Assembly: GCA_027618515.1 (NCBI GenBank)
Contig: JAQCEV010000015.1
Span: forward strand, 1-40,074
DNA: 40,074 bases
Origin: Chloroflexota bacterium
GTDB lineage: Bacteria; Chloroflexota; Dehalococcoidia; Lucifugimonadales; Australimonadaceae
Reading direction: 5' to 3'
The number at the start of each line of letters is the position of its first letter. Positions within the stretch are counted from its first letter, which is position 1. Shown one piece after another: positions 30,081 through 39,518 of the stretch. The position numbers and the translations under genes were made by a program. Below the pieces are notes generated by a model. The model was not told where the DNA came from. It saw only the letters and a program-made list of their open reading frames with translations, and did no database searches.

Positions 30081-32105
30081 TTACGTTCCTGGCGAGTTTG
30101 CTGAGAGTTGCCCCGCCAGCACCGTAGGATCGGTCGTAGGCAGATCGCAATGGTAGCCGCTACATACGTAGGCTGTGGCGACGCCATCAATCGCAGTGCG
30201 GCCATCGAATAGGGGACTCGCGAACCGAGCCGAGTCATCGGCCGCCATTCCCACTATAGTGCGGTTGGGTTGGTAGTTTGCATACAGCGTCCGGAGAAGG
30301 TCGCGGGTGCCATTGGCCGTCGGGGCACCGACGATCACGACCTCCGATGGCTCCGCGAGGTAGAGTTCGACCACCTTGAGCCAGTTGCCGAAGCCCAACG
30401 CCGCTCGCGGGAGCAGGGGCACCAGGCTCCGAAGCAGGCGTGCTGCGATGCGCGTGTACCGTTCGTCACCGCTGATGACACCCATCCTGAGCAGCGCTTC
30501 GGCTGCGGACGAAGCGCCGGAAGGCACCGCGTTGTCGAACAGGTCGCGTGGGCGGACGATGAGTTGCTCGTGATCTATGCCGACATCGTAGAAGCACTCG
30601 TCGGTGTCGTCCCAGAACAACTCAATCATTTCGTTGGTGAGGTCTCGGGCAGCGTGGAGCCAGGAGTGGTCGAACGTCGCAGCATGCACCGACACCAGGC
30701 CGTTGATCAGGTGCGCGTAGTCCTCCAGGTAGCCGAGCAGGTGCGCTGTGCCATCCTTCCACGTTCGCAGCAAACGACCTTCCGGGCGCATGACTTGCAG
30801 GATGACGTTGGCAGCGCGTGCGGCGGCGTCCCGGAAGCGAGGCTCGTCGAGGACTGCACCCGCATCGGCAAGCACACGTATCGCCAGGCCGTTCCACGAC
30901 GTAAGCACTTTGTCGTCCGTTGCCGGGGGCACACGTCGTGCGCGGACTTCGAGGAGTTTTTCCTTCAGTGACTTGAGGCGCGCGTCATCGGGTTGGGTGG
31001 CGTCGGGCCGGAAGAGGATGCTCTGGCCTTCGAAGTTGGGGCCACCGTCAACGCCAAGTGCGGCTTTCAGCAAAGTGGCGTCGTCGCCGAGAATCGCGTC
31101 GATCTCATCGACAGTCCATACGTAGTACTTGCCCTCGACACCTTCGCTGTCGGCGTCCAGGGAAGAGAAGAAACCACCGTTGGCGTGACACAGGTCGGCG
31201 AGGAGGTAGTCCAGCGTTTCCTCCGTGACCTGCCTGAATCGGGGTTCGCCAGTCACCTGGTAAACCTGGAGGTAGGCGGACGCGAGCAACGCGTTGTCAT
31301 AGAGCATCTTCTCGAAGTGAGGGACCAGCCATCTGTCGTCCGTGGAGTACCGGGCAAAACCTCCGGCGAGGTGATCATAGATGCCACCGGCTGCCATCTG
31401 CGTGAGGGAATGGGTGACCATCTCCAGCGCGTGGGGCTCGCCCGTGCGCAGGTGATAGCGCAGCAGAAATTCTTGAGGCATCGTCGACGGGAATTTCGGT
31501 GCTCCGCCGAAACCGCCGCTGGTGGTGTCGAAGACTGACGCGAGCGCGCGGTAGGCGTCGTCGGCAACTTGAGGCTTCACTGGCTCATCGGGGGACGCCG
31601 CAGCGGCCGATTCGCGAAGCGTTTCGGTCAGCGAGCTAGCGTTGGACTCCACCATATCCTGCCGGTTGTGGAATGCGTCTGAGACGGCATCGAGCACGCG
31701 CGGCCACGACGGCATCTGTCGACGGTCATCATTGGGGAAATACGTCCCGCCGTAGAAAGGGCGGCCGTCAGGCGTGAGAAACACGTTCAAGGGCCAACCG
31801 CCTTGGCCTTGCATGGTCATGAGCGCCTGCATGTAGATCGAGTCGACGTCTGGTCGCTCCTCGCGGTCGACCTTGATGCTCACGAACTGCTCGTTCATCT
31901 GGGCGGCGATGGTCTCGTTCTCGAATGACTCGTGCTCCATCACGTGGCACCAGTGACACGCCGCATAGCCGATGCTCACGAGTACGGGCTTGTTCTCGTC
32001 ACGGGCCTTGGCGAAAGCATCGGTGCCCCAGGGGTACCAGTCGACGGGGTTCTGAGCGTGTTGCAGCAGATAGGGTGAGGTCTCGTGGATCAGTCGGTTA
32101 GTCAT
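30081..32105 (-). CDS. YyaL/DUF255 family protein: thioredoxin domain fused to a (alpha/alpha)6 barrel
   Basis: A 674-residue protein. The first 170 residues are a thioredoxin-like domain with the CHWC motif (C50, C53), preceded by [24 protein letters not shown], the family's opening signature. The rest is an (alpha/alpha)6 barrel of the N-acylglucosamine 2-epimerase kind ([25 protein letters not shown]). The biological role of the family is not settled. The start ATG at 32103-32105 overlaps the upstream gene's stop (ATGA), so the two are translationally coupled. Confidence 0.9.
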   Translation of the reverse strand: MTNRLIHETSPYLLQHAQNPVDWYPWGTDAFAKARDENKPVLVSIGYAACHWCHVMEHESFENETIAAQMNEQFVSIKVDREERPDVDSIYMQALMTMQGQGGWPLNVFLTPDGRPFYGGTYFPNDDRRQMPSWPRVLDAVSDAFHNRQDMVESNASSLTETLRESAAAASPDEPVKPQVADDAYRALASVFDTTSGGFGGAPKFPSTMPQEFLLRYHLRTGEPHALEMVTHSLTQMAAGGIYDHLAGGFARYSTDDRWLVPHFEKMLYDNALLASAYLQVYQVTGEPRFRQVTEETLDYLLADLCHANGGFFSSLDADSEGVEGKYYVWTVDEIDAILGDDATLLKAALGVDGGPNFEGQSILFRPDATQPDDARLKSLKEKLLEVRARRVPPATDDKVLTSWNGLAIRVLADAGAVLDEPRFRDAAARAANVILQVMRPEGRLLRTWKDGTAHLLGYLEDYAHLINGLVSVHAATFDHSWLHAARDLTNEMIELFWDDTDECFYDVGIDHEQLIVRPRDLFDNAVPSGASSAAEALLRMGVISGDERYTRIAARLLRSLVPLLPRAALGFGNWLKVVELYLAEPSEVVIVGAPTANGTRDLLRTLYANYQPNRTIVGMAADDSARFASPLFDGRTAIDGVATAYVCSGYHCDLPTTDPTVLAGQLSANSPGT

Positions 32106-32731
32106 GCCATCGCCAGAAGAGTCATCGCGCCAGCAGTTGCGAGCGGAATCGTGATGTTGTCGTCGAAGGGGAACGGAATGAGCTCGACGGTCGCTGCGAT
32201 CATCGCTCCCGGCACGATCCACCAAGCCCAGGGAATATCGGGATGGGTGGAAACGATGAGTCCCGCAGCGATAGCTCCAGTGGCGAACGCCGCGGTGCCG
32301 ATAAGGGACTTCCCGAACACTCGAAACTTGGGATCCCAGCGGCCCACCAGAGCCGCCAAGGGATCACCAACAGAGAGGAAAAAGAGGGCTAGGACTACGA
32401 TTTCTTTGCTGAATGCGAAGTAGGCCACTGCCGCGCTGATCGTGAGGAACGTGGCGCCGGTGACTACATCGCGCTCAGCGTCCTTGAAGAGGGGCAATCG
32501 CGAGATGACCATATCGTTGAGGTTGGGGACGAACATGCGGCCGACTTCGATGGAGACCGCGACGATGATGCCGATGATCAGCATCCACTCGACGATCGAT
32601 TCCGGAAGGAACAGGATGGCGGTGGGGATGGTCGATCCCGCAAGGAAGTGGAACAGTCGGCGTGGCCAGATGGATGGCGCCACGGGCTCCAGGTGGGGAA
32701 GATCGGATAGGGGGTGCGGAATCTTGTTCAT
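32102..32731 (-). CDS. CTP-dependent lipid kinase (SEC59/DGK1/phytol kinase-like)
   Basis: A 209-residue membrane protein with about six helices. [15 protein letters not shown], then [11 protein letters not shown] and [11 protein letters not shown], are the conserved blocks of the dolichol kinase/phytol kinase/DGK1 family, whose members use CTP to phosphorylate a lipid alcohol. The substrate could be phytol, geranylgeraniol, diacylglycerol or another lipid. It starts 10 bases after the cysteine desulfurase stop and overlaps the YyaL start. Confidence 0.82.
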   Translation of the reverse strand: MNKIPHPLSDLPHLEPVAPSIWPRRLFHFLAGSTIPTAILFLPESIVEWMLIIGIIVAVSIEVGRMFVPNLNDMVISRLPLFKDAERDVVTGATFLTISAAVAYFAFSKEIVVLALFFLSVGDPLAALVGRWDPKFRVFGKSLIGTAAFATGAIAAGLIVSTHPDIPWAWWIVPGAMIAATVELIPFPFDDNITIPLATAGAMTLLAMA

Positions 32732-32741
32732 GTCGTATGCC

Positions 32742-33935
32742 TTATCGGCGCGACGGAGAAGCCAGCTTCCTTAGCTTGGGGATGAGAACAGCAACCGTGT
32801 CGACGACGTAATCGACCTCGTCTTCCGTGTTCTCTGGGCCAACCGTGAGGCGCAATGTGGATCGCGCTTCCAGATCCGAATGACCCATGGCGAGTAGGAC
32901 GTGGGATGGCTCGATGGACGCAGCAGTGCAGGCGCTTCCGCTGGAGGCGGCGATGCCAGCGAGATCTAAGCCCATGAGCAGCGGCTCTGCCTCGACTCCC
33001 GCGAAGGTGAAATTGACGTTATTGGGCAGGCGCCGTTCTGGGTCGCCGTTCAAGCTGGCCCGCTCGACACGCTCCGTGATGCCAGCGATCAACCGATTGC
33101 TGAGCGCCTGGCACGTGGCAGCGGCCTCTAGCCTGCGTCGATCGGCATTCTCCAGCGCGAGCCCCATGCCGACGATGGCGGGCGTGTTCTCGGTGCCTGC
33201 GCGCCGATCATGCTCCTGCGCTCCGCCGACCTGCGTGGGCCTGAACGGAGTGCCACGCCGGATGTAGAGCAGGCCAACGCCCTTGGGGCCGTTGAATTTG
33301 TGCGCGGACAGACTCAGCAGGTCCACGCCCAACTCGCCTACGTTCAGGTCTAGGAAACCTGCGGCTTGGACGGCGTCAGTGTGAACGGCGATGATGCGCT
33401 TTTCGCTGGCCGCACGCGCCTTCACTGCACGCGCGATCTCGGCGACAGGTTGGATAGCACCAGTCTCGTTGTTGGCAAGCATCACGCTGACCACCGTGGT
33501 TGAGGGCGTCACCGCGGCTTCGATGGCTTCGACCGTGACGATGCCCTCGCGCCCAGGGGCGACGTACGTGACATCGAATCCCAGCGACGCCAGCAACTCG
33601 GCTGCGTGTAGCACTGCGTGGTGTTCGATGGCGGTGGTTACGATGTGGTTGCCGCGCTCGCGCAGGGCGAGGGCAGCGCCCATGAGCGCTGCGTTGTCTG
33701 ACTCAGTGCCACCGCTGGTGAACACGATCTCGCCAGCCCTGGCGCCCAAAACTTTGGCGCATCGACCACGCGCGTCATCGATGGCGCGGCGAGATGTCTG
33801 GCCCAGTGAGTAGATACTCGACGCGTTACCAAACTGGTCCTCGAAGAACGGACGCATAGCGTCGATGACCTCCGGCGCAACCGGCGTGGTCGCGGCGTGG
33901 TCCATGTAAACGATGTCGGCGGGGCGAGTGCTCAC
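32742..33935 (-). CDS. Cysteine desulfurase (NifS/IscS family)
   Basis: A 397-residue fold type I PLP enzyme. The cofactor lysine is K213 in SLSAHKFNGPKG and the active cysteine is C336 in SSGSACTAA, with TSGGTESDN and HTDAVQAAG as further family motifs. The long SSGSACTA loop makes it a group I enzyme. I start at GTG 33933-33935 because AGGAGAG precedes it; the 12-residue longer frame lacks a better site. It supplies sulfur for Fe-S clusters or thiolation. It heads a run of three genes with the lipid kinase and YyaL. Confidence 0.92.
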   Translation of the reverse strand: MSTRPADIVYMDHAATTPVAPEVIDAMRPFFEDQFGNASSIYSLGQTSRRAIDDARGRCAKVLGARAGEIVFTSGGTESDNAALMGAALALRERGNHIVTTAIEHHAVLHAAELLASLGFDVTYVAPGREGIVTVEAIEAAVTPSTTVVSVMLANNETGAIQPVAEIARAVKARAASEKRIIAVHTDAVQAAGFLDLNVGELGVDLLSLSAHKFNGPKGVGLLYIRRGTPFRPTQVGGAQEHDRRAGTENTPAIVGMGLALENADRRRLEAAATCQALSNRLIAGITERVERASLNGDPERRLPNNVNFTFAGVEAEPLLMGLDLAGIAASSGSACTAASIEPSHVLLAMGHSDLEARSTLRLTVGPENTEDEVDYVVDTVAVLIPKLRKLASPSRR

Positions 33936-34092
33936 TGCGGGCTCTCCTAGAATGATGCGCCAGTCTACCATTCAGCGCCTCGTGTTCCTGCGTGCGGCAG
34001 GCAAGTTCGCGTCGGTGGCGAGCTATACTTGCGAAAACCGCGTGCCTTCCCATCCCTTCTAGGGATCGACAGGGCCCACGAGGAGACAACAG

Positions 34093-34548
34093 ATGCCAAA
34101 GATCAACAAGGTTGCCCATGTGGTATTTGCCGTTGCAGACGTCGAGAAGTCGAAGGCGTTCTACCAGGACGTTCTGGGGATGGAATTGATCAGCGATCGT
34201 CCTGACCAGGGACCATCCGCGTTCTTGTCTTTCGGATCGCAGCACCACGATGTGGCACTCTTCGAGGCACCTGCGGGTGCGAAGCGCGGTGAGCTTGGCC
34301 TCATCCACGCGGCGCTTCAACTCGATGGTGATACTGACGAGTTGAAGAAGATGGTGGCACACCTAGAGGCGCATGGCGTGAAGGTGTCGAGCCCCGTGAC
34401 TCACGGGATCACCAACAGCGTGTACTTCGCCGACCCCGACGGCCACACTCTTGAGATCTACTCTGAGGCGTTCCCCACGCGCGAAGAGGGGCTCACCTAC
34501 ATGCGGACCCAAGAGGGCTACGGCATCACCGATCCCATCACTCTGTAG
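34093..34548 (+). CDS. VOC/glyoxalase family protein
   Basis: A 151-residue vicinal-oxygen-chelate domain protein with two beta-alpha-beta-beta-beta repeats. AHVVFAVADVEKSKAFYQDVLGM opens it, with the first metal His near residue 9, and FADPDGHTLEIY closes it with the His and Glu region typical of glyoxalase/extradiol dioxygenase relatives. The size fits a one-domain metalloenzyme, and no substrate can be named. GAGGAGACAACAG precedes the ATG. It is divergent from the cysteine desulfurase. Confidence 0.87.
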   Translation: MPKINKVAHVVFAVADVEKSKAFYQDVLGMELISDRPDQGPSAFLSFGSQHHDVALFEAPAGAKRGELGLIHAALQLDGDTDELKKMVAHLEAHGVKVSSPVTHGITNSVYFADPDGHTLEIYSEAFPTREEGLTYMRTQEGYGITDPITL

Positions 34549-34562
34549 CCGGCCCGGGCTCG

Positions 34563-35396
34563 CTAGGGGAAACTTCCCGCCCGCACTTGATCGAGCACGC
34601 GTCGTGGCAAGAATGCGCTGCGATGTACGTCCGCGTCGTAGTAGCGGAGGCCTTCTATGGGCGCCCGTGCGCCATTCCTTACGTCAGGCGATTTCGAGGC
34701 GATTGAGAACGTCCACCAATTGCCCGCATAGGTCGCGATGGCCTGCGAGTAGCAGTCAACGATGGGGAAGTTCTCCGCCATCCGCTGCTGCACGGTACGC
34801 ACGAAATCGGCGTGAAAGTGCAGCGATTCAGACTGGGTCACGATGATGCCGTCGTCGCTGAGCCGGTGGAACGCCCGCGCGTAAAACGCGCTCTCGAAAA
34901 GCTCTGTCGCGGGGCCCACCGGGTCGGTGGAGTCGATGACGATGACGTCGAAGCGGCGCTGGTCTGCTTCGAGGAATGACGCGCCACCTTGGTCTTGTCG
35001 TTCCACTCTAGGGTCGGCGAGAGCGCTGGCCACGCTGGGGATCCACTCGGCGACCACGTCCGATACGCGCCCGTCGATGTCCACGAGCACTGCTGTCTCA
35101 ACGCTGGGGTGACGCAAGACCTCACGGATCGAGCCGCCGTCGCCGCCGCCGATCACCAGCACCTGCTTGGGGGCAGGGTGAGCGTGCATGGGCGGGTGGA
35201 CGATCATCTCATGGTAGAAATGCTCGTCGCGCTGGGTCAGTTGAACAACGCCGTCCAGTACGAGCATGCGTCCAAAGAAGGGGTGCTCGTATATCTGAAC
35301 AGTCTGGTACTCGGACTGCTCTTCATGGAGCAGCGTCAGATCCTTGTAGTGGTATCCGATAGGAGAAAACGGGTCGGATTCCCAGAGGTCTGCCAT
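34563..35396 (-). CDS. speE: Spermidine synthase (polyamine aminopropyltransferase)
   Basis: A 277-residue aminopropyltransferase. VLVIGGGDGGSIREVLRH is the decarboxylated-SAM site, and DSTDPVGPA carries the catalytic Asp of this family. LDGVVQLTQRDEHFYHEMIVHPP is the N-terminal substrate loop. Residue spacing and length match SpeE rather than spermine synthase. It follows the ornithine decarboxylase-like gene by 10 bases, giving a putrescine-to-spermidine pair, although no S-adenosylmethionine decarboxylase is seen here. Confidence 0.92.
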   Translation of the reverse strand: MADLWESDPFSPIGYHYKDLTLLHEEQSEYQTVQIYEHPFFGRMLVLDGVVQLTQRDEHFYHEMIVHPPMHAHPAPKQVLVIGGGDGGSIREVLRHPSVETAVLVDIDGRVSDVVAEWIPSVASALADPRVERQDQGGASFLEADQRRFDVIVIDSTDPVGPATELFESAFYARAFHRLSDDGIIVTQSESLHFHADFVRTVQQRMAENFPIVDCYSQAIATYAGNWWTFSIASKSPDVRNGARAPIEGLRYYDADVHRSAFLPRRVLDQVRAGSFP

Positions 35397-35406
35397 GACT
35401 AACCGC

Positions 35407-36522
35407 CTAAACGCAAAGGATGCGCGGCTGTGCGAGGCCGTTGAAGGATGATGCGTAGACCGTGGTGTATGCGCCTGCTGGCGAGATGGCGACTCGATCG
35501 TCGACGGCGAGATCAGGCAATCGCACCGCGCGAGCTACGATGTCCATGCTGTCACAGGAAGGGCCAGCGACGGTCCATGCGTGTTGCGGCCCTTTACGAT
35601 CCAAGCTCGTGTACTGGTACTCGATGCCGCCCACGGCTTCCATGAGACCGTTGAACACGCCCACGTCCAGGTACAGCCAATGCGTTCCTGAGCGGTTCGC
35701 CTTGCCGACGACGCGTGACACGAGAACGCCCGCGTCGCCGACGAGCCCTCGGCCGGGCTCGACCTCGATCGTCGTGGCGTCAGGGAAGTCCGCGACCGAC
35801 GCGATGATAGAGTCCAGCGATTGCACGTGATCGGGGTGCACGTCGTCGTGGGCGGCAGGGAAGCCGCCTCCCACGTTCAGCGTGTTGAAGTTGATGCCGT
35901 GTGTTTTGACTTCGTCCCACACCGCTTTGGCGTCGCGCAACGCGGTAGCCCAGGCGTAGGGATTCGTGCACTGTGAGCCAACGTGGAACGTGAGCCCCAC
36001 GGGACGTAGCCCGGCCTCGACCGCATGGAGCGCTAGCTCGACGGTCTCGATAGCCGTTGCTGCAAACTTTTCGTCGAGAGGCCACGTACTGCCAGTGTTG
36101 TCGACCGCCAAGCGAAGCAGCACCTGGCAGCCCGGTGTGTGGGCGGCCAGCTTGTCGATCTCGTCCATGGAGTCCACCACGAAACGGTCGACTCCGATGC
36201 CACGCATAGCGTCGATGAAGGCAGGTGCCTTGATGGGGTTGCTGGTGATGATGCGGTCGGCGGCGATGCCCAGGGAGAGCAGCGACTCAAGCTCAGCCTG
36301 AGAAGCGACCTCGAAGCCCATGCCCTCGGTAGCGAGGGTACGAAGAACTTGCGGGTCGGCGTTGGCCTTGACCGCGTAGTAGGTGGCGATAGCTGGCGCG
36401 TAAGACATGAATGTCGCCGCCGTGCGCTTCAGCGTGGCGGTGTCCATTATCAGCACGGGCGTATCGTCTGAATGCGCCATTGCAAGCTTTATGAGGTTGT
36501 CGTCGACGCGTAGTGTGGTCAT
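35407..36522 (-). CDS. Ornithine/diaminopimelate decarboxylase family, likely ornithine decarboxylase
   Basis: A 371-residue fold type III PLP decarboxylase. The PLP lysine is K52 in YYAVKANADP. GPSCDSMD near residue 325 has the conserved active-site Cys and Asp, as in eukaryotic-type ornithine decarboxylases. VEPGRGLVGDAG binds the PLP phosphate. The length and the neighbour speE favour ornithine or carboxynorspermidine decarboxylation over lysine biosynthesis. The ATG has no strong Shine-Dalgarno sequence. Confidence 0.88.
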   Translation of the reverse strand: MTTLRVDDNLIKLAMAHSDDTPVLIMDTATLKRTAATFMSYAPAIATYYAVKANADPQVLRTLATEGMGFEVASQAELESLLSLGIAADRIITSNPIKAPAFIDAMRGIGVDRFVVDSMDEIDKLAAHTPGCQVLLRLAVDNTGSTWPLDEKFAATAIETVELALHAVEAGLRPVGLTFHVGSQCTNPYAWATALRDAKAVWDEVKTHGINFNTLNVGGGFPAAHDDVHPDHVQSLDSIIASVADFPDATTIEVEPGRGLVGDAGVLVSRVVGKANRSGTHWLYLDVGVFNGLMEAVGGIEYQYTSLDRKGPQHAWTVAGPSCDSMDIVARAVRLPDLAVDDRVAISPAGAYTTVYASSFNGLAQPRILCV

Positions 36523-36575
36523 TAGTCAGGCGCTGATCTGCCAGCGTGAATCGTCATGGGTGGGGGCAATAGATA

Positions 36576-36601
36576 GTCCGTCCAGGCACTCCTGAACGGA
36601 C
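36576..36601. other. Inverted repeat in the divergent ornithine decarboxylase/cinA region
   Basis: GTCCGT-C-CAGG, a CACT loop and CCTG-A-ACGGAC form a 10-bp stem with one mismatch. It lies about 55 bases upstream of the decarboxylase start and about 130 upstream of cinA. It has no T run, so it could be an operator or a leader structure. A TATACT at 36671-36676 may be the cinA -10, but its -35 is poor. Confidence 0.35.
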
Positions 36602-36734
36602 CGTTAAAAGGGTAGCATCGCGGGAAGCTGGAGGGCAACGCGTAGAGGCGGCTGAGAGTGAGCCCGATGCTATACTCGCGCCTGCTTGAGGGCACAGGGC
36701 TGATAGGCCAGCAAACGAAGAAGAGGTGACTGGG

Positions 36735-37976
36735 TTGAAGGCTGAGATCATCGCGATTGGAACGGAACTATTGATGGGGGAGACCCAAGACACGAATTCC
36801 TCGTGGATCGGCTCTCGCTTCCCTGAGATCGGTCTGGAGCCCCAGTGGGTCACGCTGGTTGGCGACGACCTCACGCGCCTGACCGACATCGTCGACCGCG
36901 CATGGCGTCGGTCCGACGTCGTGCTGACGATCGGTGGGCTAGGCCCGACGCTGGATGATCTGACCCGCGACGCCATCGCCAAGATGTTCGGCGAGGAGAT
37001 CACGACTGATCCAGACCTGGCCGCGTGGCTGGAGGAGAGCTTCTCCCGCCGTGGCATGAGCCCCATGCCTCAGCAGAACCTCCGGCAGGCGGGCATGATC
37101 CCGTCGGCCATCACCGTGCCCAATCCCCTGGGAACCGCCCCAAGTTGGTGGATCGAGCGGGACGGCAAGATCTTGGCGACGATGCCAGGGCCGCCCCGCG
37201 AGATGATGAACATGTGGACCACGGAGATGGCGCCCCGCCTCAAGGCGCGCATCCCTGGACAGGCCATCATGTCGCGCATGTTCAAGACGATCGGTCTGTC
37301 CGAAGCGGCCGTCGACGAGATGGTCGGCGAGGTCTACGACATGGACGGCGTGGAACTGGGCGTGTACGCGAAGCCTGACGGCATCTACGTGCGCGCCATC
37401 GCCAAGGCCGACACCGAGCCTGCCGCGCTGAGCACGCTGATGGCAGCTGAGGAGAAGATACGTGGCGCGTTGGGCGAGTACATCTGGGGCACGGATGAGG
37501 AAGAGCCGCCGGTCCGCGTGGGTGAACTGCTGAAGGCTCGCAACTACAAGTTGGCCGTCATGGAGTCATGCACTGGCGGGATGATCGGCTCCGCGATCAC
37601 CGATGTCGCCGGATCGTCAGACTATTTCGTCGGTGGGGCCATCACGTATACGGTGGCCGCCAAGATCGCCGCTGGAGTAGATGGCAGCATCATCGAGAAG
37701 TTCGGCGTTTACAGCAAGGAGACCGCTGCGGCCATGGCGGTCGCAGCGTGCAAGACGTACGGTGCCGATTGCGGCGTTGGCATCACTGGTATCGCTAGCA
37801 ATGCCGATGAGAAGGCACCAGATGGCACCGAGATCAAGGGAGGCACGGTGTTCATCGGCGTGGCACATCCCACGGGCGTCGTCGTTGAGCAATACCGCTT
37901 CCCGTCACGTAGGGCGCTGGTGCGCAACCGCGCGGTAACGGCGGCCCTGTTGCAGTTGGCCCAAGCGATCAAGTAA
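36735..37976 (+). CDS. cinA: CinA family protein (nicotinamide-nucleotide amidase)
   Basis: A 413-residue protein with both CinA parts. The N-terminal molybdopterin-binding-like domain opens KAEIIAIGTELLMGETQDTN and contains IGGLGPTLDDLTR and MPGPPREM. The C-terminal amidase domain shows MESCTGGMIGSAITDVAGSS, with the nucleophilic Ser in SCTGG. It can hydrolyse NMN to nicotinate mononucleotide, or ADP-ribose in the first domain. I start at TTG 36735, five bases after GAGGTGA, giving MKAEII as in relatives; the GTG at 36726 lies inside the binding site. Confidence 0.93.
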   Translation: MKAEIIAIGTELLMGETQDTNSSWIGSRFPEIGLEPQWVTLVGDDLTRLTDIVDRAWRRSDVVLTIGGLGPTLDDLTRDAIAKMFGEEITTDPDLAAWLEESFSRRGMSPMPQQNLRQAGMIPSAITVPNPLGTAPSWWIERDGKILATMPGPPREMMNMWTTEMAPRLKARIPGQAIMSRMFKTIGLSEAAVDEMVGEVYDMDGVELGVYAKPDGIYVRAIAKADTEPAALSTLMAAEEKIRGALGEYIWGTDEEEPPVRVGELLKARNYKLAVMESCTGGMIGSAITDVAGSSDYFVGGAITYTVAAKIAAGVDGSIIEKFGVYSKETAAAMAVAACKTYGADCGVGITGIASNADEKAPDGTEIKGGTVFIGVAHPTGVVVEQYRFPSRRALVRNRAVTAALLQLAQAIK

Positions 37977-38056
37977 GGCGTCGTCGCGAAGCCTGGGCAT
38001 CTGGGCACTGGGTTGGGCATCTGAAGTGTGGAGAGTTAGCACTAGGAGGCATCGCC

Positions 38057-38509
38057 ATGCCGGATATGAACCCGCCTGAGCAGATCACACCGACGAAGCT
38101 CGGTGACTACTTGGATGTGATGAGCAAGGCCGTGTTCCAGAGTGGTATCTCCTGGCGTGTGGTCGAATCAAAGTGGGCTGGCACGCGAGAGGTGTTCCGC
38201 GACTTTGATCCGCAAACGCTGACCGACCTATCGCCAGATGAAGTGGACGCGATGGCAACGGATACGCGCATCATCCGCAATCGGCGCAAAGTCGAGGCGA
38301 TCATCACCAACGCACGTCGCATGTTGGAACTGGCTGATGAGCACGGCAGCTTTCAGGCGTACCTGCGCTCGCACCCCGACTTCGAGACCCTGCACAAAGA
38401 CCTCCGCAAGAATTTCAAGTTCTTGAGGGATATGGGCGTGTACTACATGCTCTACTTGGTGGGTGAGCAGGTGCCCGATCACACGGAGTACATGGCGTCG
38501 CGCAAGTAG
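38057..38509 (+). CDS. DNA-3-methyladenine glycosylase I (Tag)-like protein
   Basis: A 150-residue helical protein. VFQSGISWRVVESKWAGTREVF, then IRNRRKVEAIITNAR, is the central pattern of the Tag/glycosylase I family, including the helix pair that carries the base pocket. It is somewhat shorter than E. coli Tag and lacks the N-terminal Cys and C-terminal His-Cys zinc ligands, so base specificity may differ. AGGAGG lies before the ATG. The next gene begins 2 bases after its stop. Confidence 0.8.
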   Translation: MPDMNPPEQITPTKLGDYLDVMSKAVFQSGISWRVVESKWAGTREVFRDFDPQTLTDLSPDEVDAMATDTRIIRNRRKVEAIITNARRMLELADEHGSFQAYLRSHPDFETLHKDLRKNFKFLRDMGVYYMLYLVGEQVPDHTEYMASRK

Positions 38510-38511
38510 AG

Positions 38512-39513
38512 ATGACAACCCCGCCTGAACCAACGCTGATCCTCACCGACGCTGACCTGCGTCCGCTGCGCGAGACGCTCGGCGGGTTCGACGGCCCCTT
38601 GGACGCGGTGGAGCGCGCCACGCTGACGGCCTACCACGACGGCGCTCGGCAGGTCGCGCTCGCTGACGATGTGGCGATCGAGGGGGGCACCAACTCTTTC
38701 CGTGTGAGTGTCGCTGGCGGCGATGGACTCGCCACGGGAATGCGGGTCTTCGGGAATCCGCCGCATACGCGCATCTACATGTTGTTCGATGGCGAGACCA
38801 GACGGCCGATAGCCCTGATGGACTGGGGCGTGCTGAATTCGGTTCGTGTGGCAGCTATCGCAGGGCTAGCGGCGAGGCACTTGGCGCCAGTTGGTGCCAA
38901 GACACTGGGGCTCATCGGGTCAGGATGGCAGGCGCCAACGCAGGTTCGCATGCTCAAGCACGTGCTGCCGTCGCTGGAGGCGATCCGCGTGTTCAGCCCA
39001 ACGATTGCGCACCGCGAGGCGTTCGCCGCTGAGATGTCGGACGTGCTTGGCATCGACGTTACGCCGGTGGGCTCGCCTGAGGAGGCGATCCGCGATATGG
39101 ATGTCGTTGACCTGCTGGCACCGGGGCACTACGACCACCGCGAGCCGCTTCTGGACGCTGGGTGGGTGAAGCCTGGTGCGTTGGTCATCTCCACGGCGGG
39201 GAACCAATCCACGCAGGAGTTAGTCGATCGTTCACGCATCGTGGTCGGTAGCTGGCAGGCGCTAGCCGACGACCCGTCGCCGCGCCTACCGTACACGCCA
39301 CGTATCGACAGCGGCGCGTTCACACAAGCGGACGTTGTCGAATTGGGCGCGATCATGGCAGATGGTGCTGTGCCGCGCCAGGCTCCTGAAGAAGTCGTGA
39401 TCTACGAGCTAACGCCCATGTACGTTCACGATCTTTTTCTCGCCACGTGGGCCCACGAGCGCTACCGGGACTCCGGCGATGGAGTTCGTGTCACGCTCGC
39501 AGGCGCGGGCTAG
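38512..39513 (+). CDS. Ornithine cyclodeaminase/mu-crystallin family protein
   Basis: A 333-residue NAD(P)-dependent protein of the ornithine cyclodeaminase/mu-crystallin family. The Rossmann loop is GLIGSGWQAPTQ and SVRVAAIAGLAARHLAP is the conserved helix before it. DMDVVDLLAPG and VISTAGNQSTQEL follow the family layout. The usual catalytic Asp region is less clear, so it may be a ketimine reductase or related enzyme. It is tightly linked to the Tag-like gene. Confidence 0.87.
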   Translation: MTTPPEPTLILTDADLRPLRETLGGFDGPLDAVERATLTAYHDGARQVALADDVAIEGGTNSFRVSVAGGDGLATGMRVFGNPPHTRIYMLFDGETRRPIALMDWGVLNSVRVAAIAGLAARHLAPVGAKTLGLIGSGWQAPTQVRMLKHVLPSLEAIRVFSPTIAHREAFAAEMSDVLGIDVTPVGSPEEAIRDMDVVDLLAPGHYDHREPLLDAGWVKPGALVISTAGNQSTQELVDRSRIVVGSWQALADDPSPRLPYTPRIDSGAFTQADVVELGAIMADGAVPRQAPEEVVIYELTPMYVHDLFLATWAHERYRDSGDGVRVTLAGAG

Positions 39514-39518
39514 ATAGA

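Noticed and set aside
34024-34029. TATACT upstream of the VOC gene as a promoter
   Set aside because: The -10 is good but no convincing -35 is found at 16-18 bases, so I did not list it as a feature.
37995-38030. Repeated TGGGCATCTG around the gap after cinA
   Set aside because: Two short copies of 10 bases in a small gap, with no structure or spacing that suggests a function.
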